Source of the DNA: Microcoleus sp036704825 | Lineage (GTDB): Bacteria; Cyanobacteriota; Cyanobacteriia; Cyanobacteriales; Microcoleaceae | DNA: 64,000 nucleotides | Direction: 5' to 3' | Assembly: GCA_036704825.1 (NCBI GenBank) | Contig: JAUBSN010000026.1 | Location: 1-64,000 of the forward strand | In this document: positions 17,089 to 24,762 of the stretch, piece after piece | Position numbering within the stretch: position 1 is the stretch's first letter | How the letters are laid out: each line of letters begins with the position of its first letter | The notes under the pieces: generated by a model | Seen by the model: only the letters and a program-made list of their open reading frames with translations | The model's database searches: none | Told to the model about the DNA's origin: nothing | Made by a program: the position numbers and the translations under genes

Positions 17089-17554
17089 ATGAATATTCTA
17101 CTGGATACCCATACTTTTCTCTGGTACTTGGAAGACAGTAAACAATTAAGTTCTAAAGCAGCAGAACTTCTTGAAGATCCAAGTAACACTCTCAGGTTGA
17201 GTATCGCTAGCTTATGGGAAATTTCCATTAAGCTTAACTTAGGAAAACTAAGCTTGCAAAACTCATTCTCTGAATTAGAGGAAGTGTTGCAACAACTAAA
17301 AATAGAGGTTTTGCCCATCACATTCTCGGATACAGAGTGCTATCTTAACTTGCCGCTGTATCATCGAGATCCTTTCGATCGCATTCTGGTGGCACAGGCG
17401 ATTAATCATTCCCTTGTTTTGGTTAGTCGCGATGCTGTATCATCGAGATCCTTTCGATCGCATTCTGGTGGCACAGGCGATTAATCATTCCCTTGTTTTG
17501 GTTAGTCGCGATGTGGCTTTTGATGCCTATGACCTTCAGCGGATATGGTCATAA
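17089..17554 (+). pseudogene. VapC PIN-domain toxin, broken by a 79-bp tandem duplication
   Basis: The intact start MNILLDTHTFLWYLED carries the first PIN acidic residue, SLWEISIKLNLGKL the second, and HRDPFDRILVAQA the third. At 17434 the preceding 79 bp are repeated exactly. Because 79 is not a multiple of three, the second copy is read out of frame and the product ends as SSRSFRSHSGGTGD at 17484. Removing one copy restores a 128-residue frame ending DAYDLQRIWS at 17554, so the parent gene was intact before the duplication. The truncated product keeps the three main acidic residues but loses the last strand and fourth acidic position. Confidence 0.9.
17355..17512. repeat. 79-bp exact tandem duplication inside vapC
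   Basis: The segment starting GCTGTATCATCGAGATCC at 17355 recurs at 17434, and the copies are identical over their 79 bp. The duplication looks recent, since no differences have accumulated. Confidence 0.93.
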
Positions 17555-17836
17555 TGAATGCAAAAATATTCTTGCGCGTTCTTTGGTGGTTGCTGGGCGT
17601 ATTCTGTTGATGAGGTTGGATGCCGATGATTTTTATATTATGGATGGGCTTGTTTTGGTCTGAAGGCGGGTTTACTGTAAGTGAGTAGCGGTGAGGGAAG
17701 TGTGATTGGGATTTTATCAGGTATGGCAAAAACCAGGTTTTTGACTTTGGAGTTAAACCCATTACTATCCTACTAAAATCCTGTGTTAGCCTAGATAATA
17801 GATATAAAACTATAATTGAAACATCACATAATCATC

Positions 17837-18094
17837 ATGCAAACCAAAACGATCGCAATTCGCGTTAATGCTGAAGTTGCTAAGATATTTGAGGCTTCTT
17901 CTGAAGAACAGCGTCGTAAATTGGAGGCATTACTTAGCCTGAAACTTAGTGATGCAATTCGACGCAAAAGACCCCTAGAGGAGGTAATGAGTGAGATTAG
18001 TCAGAATGCTCAAGCGCGAGGATTGACCCCAGAAATTTTGGATTCAATTATTTTATCAGCAACTTCTACTCAACAAGTAGCCGATCGCCCTTAA
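17837..18094 (+). CDS. small antitoxin-like protein, cyanobacterial
   Basis: An 85-residue protein starting MQTKTIAIRVNAEVAKIF, a ribbon-helix-helix-like beginning, followed by helices rich in Glu, Arg and Lys. Similar proteins in cyanobacteria are often placed next to PIN toxins and annotated as antitoxins; no toxin follows here. I prefer the ATG at 17837 to the upstream one because the conserved pattern begins there. It overlaps the convergent HigA-like gene by four bases. Confidence 0.6.
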   Translation: MQTKTIAIRVNAEVAKIFEASSEEQRRKLEALLSLKLSDAIRRKRPLEEVMSEISQNAQARGLTPEILDSIILSATSTQQVADRP

Positions 18095-18504
18095 AGAAAC
18101 AAACTAATATCCACGTGGAAAAACTCGGCTAATTTCCTGGCTTCATCTATTTCGATCGCCCTTCCGCTAACAAAAACTTTCTCAACCTCAGTTTCCGTTC
18201 CCAAAACAGGAATCAAATCAGATTTGTCCAAATCTCTCGCATCCATTAAATGTTGCAACATAGAAGCAGCATTTCCTGCAGGAATCGGATAATTTTCAGA
18301 CTCAAATTTTTCAATCAGCGTTATCAAAAGCTCCAGAAATAGCTCTTCCTCCTGCGATCGCATAGGGCGGTGTTCCAGTTCGCAAGCGAGAGCGATCGCG
18401 GCCTCGTTTTCTGCTTCATTTGCGATCGGTTTGGGTTGATACCGAACAAGTAAATCTGTATAAGATTTTGCATCAAAAGTACGGATCGTGTTTCCACTCA
18501 TCAT
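18091..18504 (-). CDS. HigA-like helix-turn-helix protein without visible toxin
   Basis: A 137-residue protein. The C-terminal ~60 residues follow HigA-type XRE antitoxins: LMDARDLDKSDLIPVLG, then VEKVFVSGRAIEIDEARKLAEFF. The N-terminal half (ALACELEHRPMRSQEEELFLELLITLIEKFE) is the helical segment often found in such antitoxins. A RelE/HigB toxin gene would be expected directly upstream (above 18504) but is absent, so this is a solitary antitoxin or a regulator. Start may be 18504 or 18501. Confidence 0.7.
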   Translation of the reverse strand: MMSGNTIRTFDAKSYTDLLVRYQPKPIANEAENEAAIALACELEHRPMRSQEEELFLELLITLIEKFESENYPIPAGNAASMLQHLMDARDLDKSDLIPVLGTETEVEKVFVSGRAIEIDEARKLAEFFHVDISLFL

Positions 18505-18541
18505 TTCTTATATTTGCACAGGTAGCGATTGCTTTCCCTAT

Positions 18542-18760
18542 TTAAGCTACAGTAAAAGCTATATTTTCTAGCACTACATTAGGTATACTTCCACTACCTA
18601 AAACCTGTGTAGCATCTAAAACTTCTATCCCTACCAATAACTCATTTTCCCCAATATTTAAAGCAATTTCGTCAGTTAACTGTAAAGTGCGACACTGATG
18701 CTTGCCTTCTACAAGTCTAATGTAGAGAGCATCAATTTCGGAATTATAACGAATCTTCAT
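18542..18760 (-). CDS. DUF2283 family small protein
   Basis: A 72-residue protein beginning MKIRYNSEIDALYIRLVEGK, the DUF2283 signature, followed by IALNIGENELLVGIEVLDAT. The family is of unknown function and often lies next to toxin-antitoxin-like genes, as here. A GAGG-type ribosome binding site precedes the start on the minus strand. Confidence 0.75.
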   Translation of the reverse strand: MKIRYNSEIDALYIRLVEGKHQCRTLQLTDEIALNIGENELLVGIEVLDATQVLGSGSIPNVVLENIAFTVA

Positions 18761-18883
18761 AAATTTTACCTCTTATTCTTCAGTGTAGTAGCGGTTTCAA
18801 CCGCCGAGCTTCGTTTGTGTGTTGCTGCCCGGTTTCAACCGCCGAACCCTAAAGGAAACGACTAATAACTCGCCCAAAAAACT

Positions 18884-18918
18884 AAAGCTCTTTTCCGTTG
18901 TTGTGGGAAAAGAGCTTT
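18884..18918 (-). terminator. intrinsic terminator of the 5S rRNA gene
   Basis: A long stem formed by TAAAGCTCTTTTCC and its complement GGAAAAGAGCTTTA with a 7-base loop. Read on the minus strand it lies 14 bp beyond the 5S 3' end and is followed by TTTTTTGG, a T run. It is a good rho-independent terminator. Confidence 0.85.
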
Positions 18919-18931
18919 AATTTATTATTAA

Positions 18932-19048
18932 CCTGGCACTGAGCTATTTTACCGGGCAGTGACCCGCCGAGTATCTTCGCCATAGCAACGTTTAACAACC
19001 GAGTTCGGGATGGATCGGAGTGGTTCCATTACATCATAAGCACCAGGA
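18932..19048 (-). rRNA. rrf: 5S ribosomal RNA, free-standing copy
   Basis: About 117 nt, reading on the minus strand TCCTGGTGCTTATGATG at the 5' end, CCCGAACTCGG in the loop that binds L5/L18, and AGTGCCAGG at the 3' end. The two ends pair over nine positions (helix I, two G-U pairs). The conserved CCGAAC loop is intact, so the RNA can fold normally. The 200 bp upstream contain no 23S 3' end, so this copy is outside an rRNA operon. It has its own promoter-like sequence upstream and an intrinsic terminator downstream. Confidence 0.9.
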
Positions 19049-19120
19049 AAGCTTTGAAAACTTTTAATCCTGTGTCTGCGTTTAGTTTGATGCGCTGCAT
19101 CTCTTTCGCTCGACTTAATT

Positions 19121-19149
19121 ACATTATCAAGTTTCCCCCAGTCTGTCAA
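19121..19149 (-). promoter_or_regulatory. sigma70-type promoter for the 5S gene
   Basis: Read on the minus strand: a perfect TTGACA (19144-19149) followed, 15 bases later, by GATAAT (19123-19128), or 17 bases later by TAATGT. The transcript would begin roughly 65-75 nt before the 5S 5' end. This supports independent transcription of the 5S gene. Confidence 0.65.
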
Positions 19150-19243
19150 CCCCTGTGTCCAAACTTTTTTTCGATCGCCCGAAACTGCCCCCAATCGCCG
19201 AGTTTGACGTATTATTTGCCAGTGTTGCCGATCGACCTTTAAC

Positions 19244-19651
19244 TCACAAATCCAAAAACGCCGCCTCGGTTCCCTGTTCTCTGCGAATCTTCCCGTCCTT
19301 CACAAACCACGCCACGACCTGCTTAACTGTTAATTGTTCGATCGCCCCTCCCGATTCTGTCGCAATTTGCCTCAACGGCCGCAAAGACGCAACCACCAAA
19401 TTCGTAAAAAAGTTTTCAAAACTAGCATCAAGTTCGATCGACCCTTTAATACTCTCATCATTCTTAATCCAATCCATCACCTGTCCATTTGTCACCTCAG
19501 CCACCGGCTTCCCAGTCTCCCCAGCAATTTGCTTGAGCACCCTCAAAGCATAAATTGCCAGCCGCGCCGAAAACTTTTCCTTCGATGACAGCAGCGCCAT
19601 ATCAACTTCCGCGCACTCTTCCGGCTTTAAAAAATCTGCTAGCGGTTCCAT
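19244..19651 (-). CDS. conserved cyanobacterial hypothetical protein
   Basis: A 135-residue soluble, mainly helical protein starting MEPLADFLKPEECAEVDMAL. The two halves each contain a helix with a similar pattern (AIYALRVLKQIAGETGKPVA and VVASLRPLRQIATESGGAIE), which suggests an internal duplication of a ~55-residue unit. I do not recognise a named family or a function. It is next to sufR but separated by ~100 bp of short repeats. Confidence 0.65.
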   Translation of the reverse strand: MEPLADFLKPEECAEVDMALLSSKEKFSARLAIYALRVLKQIAGETGKPVAEVTNGQVMDWIKNDESIKGSIELDASFENFFTNLVVASLRPLRQIATESGGAIEQLTVKQVVAWFVKDGKIRREQGTEAAFLDL

Positions 19652-19697
19652 ATATTAAAAATTGGTAATTGGTAATTGCTAATCGGTAATTGGCAAT

Positions 19698-19808
19698 CCG
19701 TGACATCCGTGACATCCGTTACACTCATCCGTTGTCGAACTTCCCTGCGTCACATCCGTTAAATCCCGTACATTGCCTGTTGCCGAACTTCTTCCTTCTT
19801 CCTTCTTG
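19698..19808. repeat. CATCCGT/CCGAACTTC repeat element, copy 1
   Basis: Consists of repeated GACATCCGT-type words followed by GTTGCCGAACTTCTTCCTTC. The same order of words, CATCCGTTA repeats then GTTGCCGAACTTCCTTC, occurs at 45765-45836. In this copy the CTTCTTCC part forms the 3' end of sufR. Confidence 0.6.
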
Positions 19809-20475
19809 CAATCAAATAACCGCAGCGGTGTTCCCCATTAATAATCCAGTGAGTCCGCTCTACAATACAGTCCGGCAAAACCGCAGCAAACATTTCCAAC
19901 TCATTGCCGCACACGCTCGGAAAAGTTTCAGCCACATTAGAAATCGCGCAGTTGTGTTCCGCAAACACAAATCGATCGCCCAAACCAGTGCGATCGCACC
20001 TTCCCACTTCTACAGATTCTACAGGATAACACTCAGCCATATAACCCTCAGCCCTGCGGAGTTCCACCAACTTAGTCACCCGTTCTTGCAGCGAACCCTC
20101 ACCCACCAGCCGCCGGTAGTCCGCAGCCTTGCGCTGCCACTGTTTTCGCAGGATACTAATCACTTGCTCTCGGCCGACGGTTTCCGCCAAAGTATCCAAG
20201 AAAGAGACTGCAAAATCGCCGTAACGGTTCGGGAATCGATCGCGCCCCAGACTGGTAAGCTCATAAATGTGCTGCGGCCGCCCCATCCCAGCCTGAACCG
20301 ACTGATACTGAATCAGCCCCTCCGCTTCCAAATCCTTCAAGTGACGGCGAATCGCCTGCGGGCTGATATCCAAAGACTCCGCCAACTCAAGAGCCGTCCC
20401 TTTATCCTCCTTAAGCAAATATTCCAGGATGTCTTGTTTCGTGGAAGTCTGCTGAGTAGTCTCCATCATCTTCAC
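19759..20475 (-). CDS. sufR: SufR, iron-sulfur-sensing repressor of the suf operon
   Basis: A 238-residue DeoR/ArsR-like winged-helix regulator. The HTH lies at residues ~25-50 (LELAESLDISPQAIRRHLKD) and the wing at GMGRPQHIYELT. The C-terminal domain holds the Fe-S cluster cysteines in EHNCAIS, SVCGNELEMFAAVLPDC and EHRCGYL. SufR binds a 4Fe-4S cluster and represses sufBCDS when clusters are plentiful. It is divergent from sufB, with two inverted repeats in between. The C-terminus KKEEVRQQAMYGI is encoded by a dispersed repeat and makes the protein about 15-20 residues longer than I would expect. Possible starts are 20475, 20469 and 20466. Confidence 0.93.
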   Translation of the reverse strand: MKMMETTQQTSTKQDILEYLLKEDKGTALELAESLDISPQAIRRHLKDLEAEGLIQYQSVQAGMGRPQHIYELTSLGRDRFPNRYGDFAVSFLDTLAETVGREQVISILRKQWQRKAADYRRLVGEGSLQERVTKLVELRRAEGYMAECYPVESVEVGRCDRTGLGDRFVFAEHNCAISNVAETFPSVCGNELEMFAAVLPDCIVERTHWIINGEHRCGYLIARRKKEEVRQQAMYGI

Positions 20476-20498
20476 AAAAAATTATTAATTTGACTTTG

Positions 20499-20514
20499 AC
20501 AATATCACTATTGT
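20499..20514. promoter_or_regulatory. SufR operator-like site 1
   Basis: ACAATA-TCAC-TATTGT, a 6+6 inverted repeat in the sufR-sufB intergenic region, 24 bp from the sufR start. It contains CAAT-N6-ATTG, a variant of the CAAC-N6-GTTG core reported for SufR binding. Confidence 0.6.
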
Positions 20515-20539
20515 TAATGTAGCTTAAAATATAGTAAAG

Positions 20540-20553
20540 CAACAAAATTGTTG
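20540..20553. promoter_or_regulatory. SufR operator, CAAC-N6-GTTG
   Basis: CAACAAAATTGTTG matches exactly the CAAC-N6-GTTG core known for cyanobacterial SufR operators. Its centre lies 40 bp from that of site 1, about four helical turns, so the two sites face the same side of the DNA and could be bound cooperatively. Confidence 0.75.
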
Positions 20554-20658
20554 TTTAACTACCCAGAGCAGTCCAGCAGAACTCGCTCAAGCCCAGACAG
20601 GCATTGCCCCGTCTGCCATCTTTGAGAGCATTATCTAGAACACTGAACACGCAAAATA

Positions 20659-22101
20659 ATGAGTTCTACCACAGTCAAAACCTTAGTCAACCAGCCCTAC
20701 AAATACGGTTTCGTCACCGACATCGAGTCAGACACCATCCCCCGCGGCTTGAGCGAAGATGTAGTCCGCCTGATTTCCGCTAAGAAAAACGAACCGGAAT
20801 TCATGCTGCAATTCCGCCTCAAAGCATACCGGAAGTGGCTGACAATGACCGAGCCCACCTGGCCCCACGTCAACTATCCCGCGATCGACTACCAACAAAT
20901 TATCTACTATTCCGCGCCCAAACAAAAGCCCAAAAAGCTCCAGAGTTTGGATGAAGTTGACCCGACACTGCTAGAAACCTTCGAGAAACTCGGCATTCCC
21001 CTCTCCGAACAAAAACGGCTCGGAAATGTTGCCGTCGATGCCGTTTTCGACAGCGTTTCAATTGCCACAACATTTAGAGAAAAGTTAGCCAAAGATGGCG
21101 TTATTTTCTGTTCCATCTCAGAAGCCGTCAAAGATTATCCCGAACTCATAGAAAAATATCTCGGCAGCGTCGTACCAGTCGGCGATAACTTTTTCGCAGC
21201 CCTCAACTCCGCCGTATTCAGCGACGGTTCGTTTGTTTACATTCCCAAAGGCGTCAAATGCCCGATGGAACTGTCAACCTATTTCCGCATCAACAACGGA
21301 GATTCCGGCCAGTTCGAGCGCACCCTAATTGTTGCAGAAGAAAACAGTTCTGTGTCTTACCTAGAAGGCTGCACCGCCCCCATGTTTGACACCAACCAAC
21401 TCCACGCCGCCGTAGTGGAATTGGTAACAATGGACAATGCCGACATCAAATACTCCACAGTGCAAAACTGGTACGCCGGCGACGCCAACGGCAAAGGCGG
21501 CATTTACAACTTCGTAACGAAACGGGGTTTGTGTCAGGGAGTTAATTCTAAGATTTCTTGGACACAAGTAGAAACCGGTTCCGCAATTACTTGGAAATAT
21601 CCCAGTTGCGTGTTAGTCGGCGACAACTCGGTGGGCGAATTCTACTCTGTAGCGCTGACAAATAACCAGCAGCAAGCTGACACCGGCACCAAGATGATCC
21701 ACATTGGCAAAAATACTCGCAGCACGATTATTTCTAAGGGAATTTCGGCAGGTAATTCTGCCAACAGCTATCGCGGCTTGGTGAAAATGGGACCGAATGC
21801 TAAAGGCTCTCGCAATTACTCTCAGTGCGATTCCATGCTGATTGGGGATAACGCTCAAGCCAATACTTTCCCTTATATTCAAGTGCAGAACCACACTGCT
21901 AAAGTGGAACACGAAGCTTCTACTTCTAAAATTGGGGAAGAGCAATTGTTCTTCTTCGCTCAGCGGGGAATTTCTGCAGAAAATGCTATTTCGATGATGA
22001 TTAGCGGTTTCTGTAAAGATGTTTTCAATCAGCTACCGATGGAATTTGCGGCGGAAGCTGACAAGCTGTTGAGTCTGAAGCTCGAAGGAAGTGTCGGATA
22101 A
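20659..22101 (+). CDS. sufB: Fe-S cluster assembly protein SufB
   Basis: A 480-residue scaffold protein of the SufBCD complex, on which Fe-S clusters are assembled in the cytoplasm. It shows the SufB hallmarks FVYIPKGVKCPMELSTYFRI, SVSYLEGCTAPMF, KISWTQVETGSAITWKYPSC and, near the end, FFAQRGISAENAISMMISGF. The length is normal for cyanobacteria. It is the first gene of sufBCDS and divergent from sufR; the operators lie 105-160 bp upstream. A repeat element separates it from sufC. Confidence 0.97.
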   Translation: MSSTTVKTLVNQPYKYGFVTDIESDTIPRGLSEDVVRLISAKKNEPEFMLQFRLKAYRKWLTMTEPTWPHVNYPAIDYQQIIYYSAPKQKPKKLQSLDEVDPTLLETFEKLGIPLSEQKRLGNVAVDAVFDSVSIATTFREKLAKDGVIFCSISEAVKDYPELIEKYLGSVVPVGDNFFAALNSAVFSDGSFVYIPKGVKCPMELSTYFRINNGDSGQFERTLIVAEENSSVSYLEGCTAPMFDTNQLHAAVVELVTMDNADIKYSTVQNWYAGDANGKGGIYNFVTKRGLCQGVNSKISWTQVETGSAITWKYPSCVLVGDNSVGEFYSVALTNNQQQADTGTKMIHIGKNTRSTIISKGISAGNSANSYRGLVKMGPNAKGSRNYSQCDSMLIGDNAQANTFPYIQVQNHTAKVEHEASTSKIGEEQLFFFAQRGISAENAISMMISGFCKDVFNQLPMEFAAEADKLLSLKLEGSVG

Positions 22102-22479
22102 TTTACCCTCGTTACCAGGTCGCTCCTATTGCTGGCAACTTAACGTCAAACCGATAGTCCGGCAAGGGTGGAAACCCCTGCCTCAAAGCTAAAGTCCTCT
22201 AAAGAGGACTAATGAGTTTAAAAATTTTCTTCTCAGTCCTCTTCAGAGCGTTTCACAGAGGCCTAGCACCCGTTATGGATCAAAGAAACTCTTTCTCCCC
22301 CTCTCCCCCTCTCCCCTTCTCCCCTTCTCTCCTGCGAGTTTCTGAGGAGGACTTAAGCTTTGAGACAGGGAATTCATTCCCTGGCGGACTATCGGTTTAA
22401 CGTTAAATTGTCACCACTGGGTACAGCCTAGCAACGAGAAAAAAACTGTAAAGTGCATTGAGGAAAAGGAAAAAAATAG
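22102..22479. other. sufB-sufC spacer carrying a repeat element
   Basis: A 378-bp spacer, mostly occupied by the inverted-repeat element at 22140-22406, with a CTCCCC-type polypyrimidine run at 22287-22325 inside it. The last 70 bp carry a purine-rich ribosome binding site (GAGGAAAAGGA) before sufC. No gene seen. Confidence 0.55.
22140..22406. repeat. dispersed inverted-repeat element, copy 2, inside the suf operon
   Basis: Outer arms TTAACGTCAAACCGATAGTC (from 22140) and GACTATCGGTTTAACGTTAA (to 22406) are inverted repeats with one mismatch. Inside are the AAAGTCCTCTAAAGAGGACT and GAGGACTTAAGCTTTGA words shared with the copies at 15556 and 47701. The ~267-bp element has no coding capacity and splits the sufB-sufC spacer. 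Confidence 0.8.
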
Positions 22480-23271
22480 ATGATTGTTGAAAATAGTCAA
22501 GTGGTGCTATCCGTCCGCAATTTAACTGCGAATGTGGAAGATACCCAAATCCTTAAGGGTTTGAATCTGGAAATTAAATCGGGTGAAATTCACGCGATTA
22601 TGGGCCCGAACGGTTCGGGAAAAAGCACTTTATCCAAAATATTAGCCGGTCATCCTGCTTATACGGTAACGGGCGGAGAAGTTATTTTTCTGGGTCAAAA
22701 CTTGCTGGAATTAGCGCCGGAAGAACGCTCTTTAGCTGGCGTGTTCCTAGCTTTCCAATATCCTTTAGAAATTCCCGGCGTTAGCAATCTGGATTTCTTG
22801 CGCGTGGCTTACAATTCTCACCGCAAACATCGCGGCTTGGAAGAATTGGATGCTTTTGATTTCCAAGATTTAATTGAGGACAAGCTGGATATTGTCAAGA
22901 TGAATGATTCTTTTTTAGGCCGCAGCGTTAATGAGGGTTTTTCCGGCGGCGAGAAAAAGCGGAATGAGATTTTGCAAATGGCGCTGTTGGAACCGAAGTT
23001 AGCTATTTTGGACGAAACTGATTCGGGTTTGGATATCGATGCTCTCAAGATTGTCGCCGGCGGTGTGAATCAGTTGTCAACTGCTGAAAATTCGATGTTG
23101 GTGATTACTCACTATCAGCGGTTGCTGAATTACATTATTCCTGATTTTATTCACGTCATGGAAGCCGGCAGAATTATCTTGACTGGCCCGAAAGAGTTGG
23201 CGCTGGAATTGGAAGAGCGCGGTTATGACTGGGTTGTGGAAGAGGAAGCAGCAGGAGTAGGCGCGCGATGA
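22480..23271 (+). CDS. sufC: Fe-S assembly ATPase SufC
   Basis: A 263-residue ABC-type ATPase that drives the SufBCD scaffold. Walker A is MGPNGSGKST (K48), the signature is GFSGGEKKRNEI, and Walker B with the following Glu is LAILDETDSGLDID, where ETDSGLD is typical of SufC. There is no membrane domain. The stop overlaps the sufD start by ATGA, indicating translational coupling. Confidence 0.97.
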   Translation: MIVENSQVVLSVRNLTANVEDTQILKGLNLEIKSGEIHAIMGPNGSGKSTLSKILAGHPAYTVTGGEVIFLGQNLLELAPEERSLAGVFLAFQYPLEIPGVSNLDFLRVAYNSHRKHRGLEELDAFDFQDLIEDKLDIVKMNDSFLGRSVNEGFSGGEKKRNEILQMALLEPKLAILDETDSGLDIDALKIVAGGVNQLSTAENSMLVITHYQRLLNYIIPDFIHVMEAGRIILTGPKELALELEERGYDWVVEEEAAGVGAR

Positions 23272-24596
23272 TGATGATGAATACGCAAGTTGCTAGTAGG
23301 GAAACGTTTTTGGCTGATGTGGTAAATCAGTGCAGCAAGTTGGAGGCTGCTAATAGCAAAAGTGCGGCTTACGGGTTGCAGGATTTGCGGGATGCGGCGA
23401 CGGAATACGTGCTTGCTTCGAGTTTTCCGACGGTGAGGGATGAGGAATGGCGCTTTACTGATTTGTCGCCGGTGTTGCAAATTCCTTTTCATATACCCCT
23501 GAGCAATCAGTCAAAAGTTAAGTTGGCTGATATCATTATGCCAGTGAAAAATCGGGATGATTTACCATTAAGATTGGTATTTGTCAACGGTTTTTATGCG
23601 CCGGATTTGTCAACGGTTTTGCCGAACGACTTTTACGCAGGTAATCTATCTAATGTACCCGAAAAATATCAAGGGCGCATCGCCGATGTTTTGAGCAAGC
23701 ACAGACAGCAAACAGAGGTGTTTACGGCGCTGAATACTGCGGGTTTGGCTGATTCTGCGGTGGTGTTCGTGCCGGCCAATATGTCGATCGACCTTCCAAT
23801 TCACTTGCTGTTCCTGACAGCACCAGGTGCATCTCCGACCATGTGCCAGCCGCACTGCTCGGTCATAGCTGAGCCTGGAAGCAAAGTGACGCTGGTTGAG
23901 GATTACGCAACTATCGGTAATGTCGCTGCATTTACGAATGCTGTAACCGATGTTGTTGTCGGTGAAAATGCCGCTGTGAATCACGTTCGGCTGCAGCGGG
24001 AAGGTGGGGAAGTCGTTCATATCGGCAAAAGTGCGATCGAGCAATCTCGCAATAGCCGTTATACTTGTCATGCTATCAGCTTGGGCGGCAAAATATCGCG
24101 GCACAATTTAGAAGTTTTTCAGCGCGGCGAAGCCACTGAAACAACTCTAAATGGTTTAACCGTAGCCTTTGGCGAACAGTTATCTGACACTCACAGTTTA
24201 ATCGATTTTAATTACCCCCACGGTACAAGTCGCCAATTGCACAAGTGCATTATCGGTAACAAGGCTCGCGCTGTATTTAACGGCAAAGTTTTCGTTCGCA
24301 AAGCAGCACAATTGACAGATGCCGGACAATTGAGCCGGAATTTGTTGCTGTCGCCCAGGGCCCGCGTAGATACCAAACCGCAGTTGGAAATTGTGGCGGA
24401 CAACGTTAAATGTTCCCACGGTGCAACTGTCAGCCAGTTAGAAGACGATGAACTTTTCTACTTGCAAAGTCGCGGTTTGGATTTAGAAAGAAGCCGCTAT
24501 TTGCTAATCGATGCTTTTGCCGCCGAAATTCTGAATCAGTTGCCAATTGTAGGTGTGGCGAAAATGCTTTCTACCTGCGTGGCTATCCAAGGATAA
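23268..24596 (+). CDS. sufD: Fe-S assembly scaffold protein SufD
   Basis: A 442-residue SufB paralogue that forms the SufBC2D complex. Typical features are VRDEEWRFTDLSPV near the N-terminus, the beta-helix region (GEQLSDTHSLIDFNYPHGTS), and the C-terminal KCSHGATVSQLEDDELFYLQ with RGLDLERSRYLLIDAFAAEI. The start is a run of four ATG codons (23268-23279), so any of the first four Met codons could initiate; the first overlaps the sufC stop. Confidence 0.95.
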   Translation: MMMMNTQVASRETFLADVVNQCSKLEAANSKSAAYGLQDLRDAATEYVLASSFPTVRDEEWRFTDLSPVLQIPFHIPLSNQSKVKLADIIMPVKNRDDLPLRLVFVNGFYAPDLSTVLPNDFYAGNLSNVPEKYQGRIADVLSKHRQQTEVFTALNTAGLADSAVVFVPANMSIDLPIHLLFLTAPGASPTMCQPHCSVIAEPGSKVTLVEDYATIGNVAAFTNAVTDVVVGENAAVNHVRLQREGGEVVHIGKSAIEQSRNSRYTCHAISLGGKISRHNLEVFQRGEATETTLNGLTVAFGEQLSDTHSLIDFNYPHGTSRQLHKCIIGNKARAVFNGKVFVRKAAQLTDAGQLSRNLLLSPRARVDTKPQLEIVADNVKCSHGATVSQLEDDELFYLQSRGLDLERSRYLLIDAFAAEILNQLPIVGVAKMLSTCVAIQG

Positions 24597-24670
24597 CTCA
24601 TAAATATGAGGACACAGAGAACACAGCAGTGCTGTGTCCATACCACATTTTGCACCATTTTTAACAGCCT

Positions 24671-24733
24671 GTGGGGGCGGGTTTCACGAATAATAATTGC
24701 CTAAAACCAACAATCTCGTAAACCCGCCCCCAC
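24671..24733. other. long hairpin between sufD and sufS
   Basis: GTGGGGGCGGGTTT (24671-24684) and its complement AAACCCGCCCCCAC (24720-24733) could form a 14-bp GC-rich stem with a 35-base loop. There is no T run, so it is more likely an mRNA processing or stability structure, or a miniature repeat, than a terminator. Confidence 0.6.
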
Positions 24734-24762
24734 CCAACGACAAATCACTAACTTCAAAAAAT

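Noticed and set aside
17502..17762. Minus-strand 86-codon frame behind vapC
   Set aside because: It overlaps the restored end of vapC in antisense and shows no domain or ribosome binding site.
19759..20493. Long plus-strand frame (267 codons) opposite sufR
   Set aside because: A shadow of sufR; rich in His, Pro and Arg as expected for an antisense reading.
22212..22400. Plus-strand 62-codon frame between sufB and sufC
   Set aside because: It lies wholly inside the inverted-repeat element and encodes polypyrimidine-derived Pro/Ser runs.
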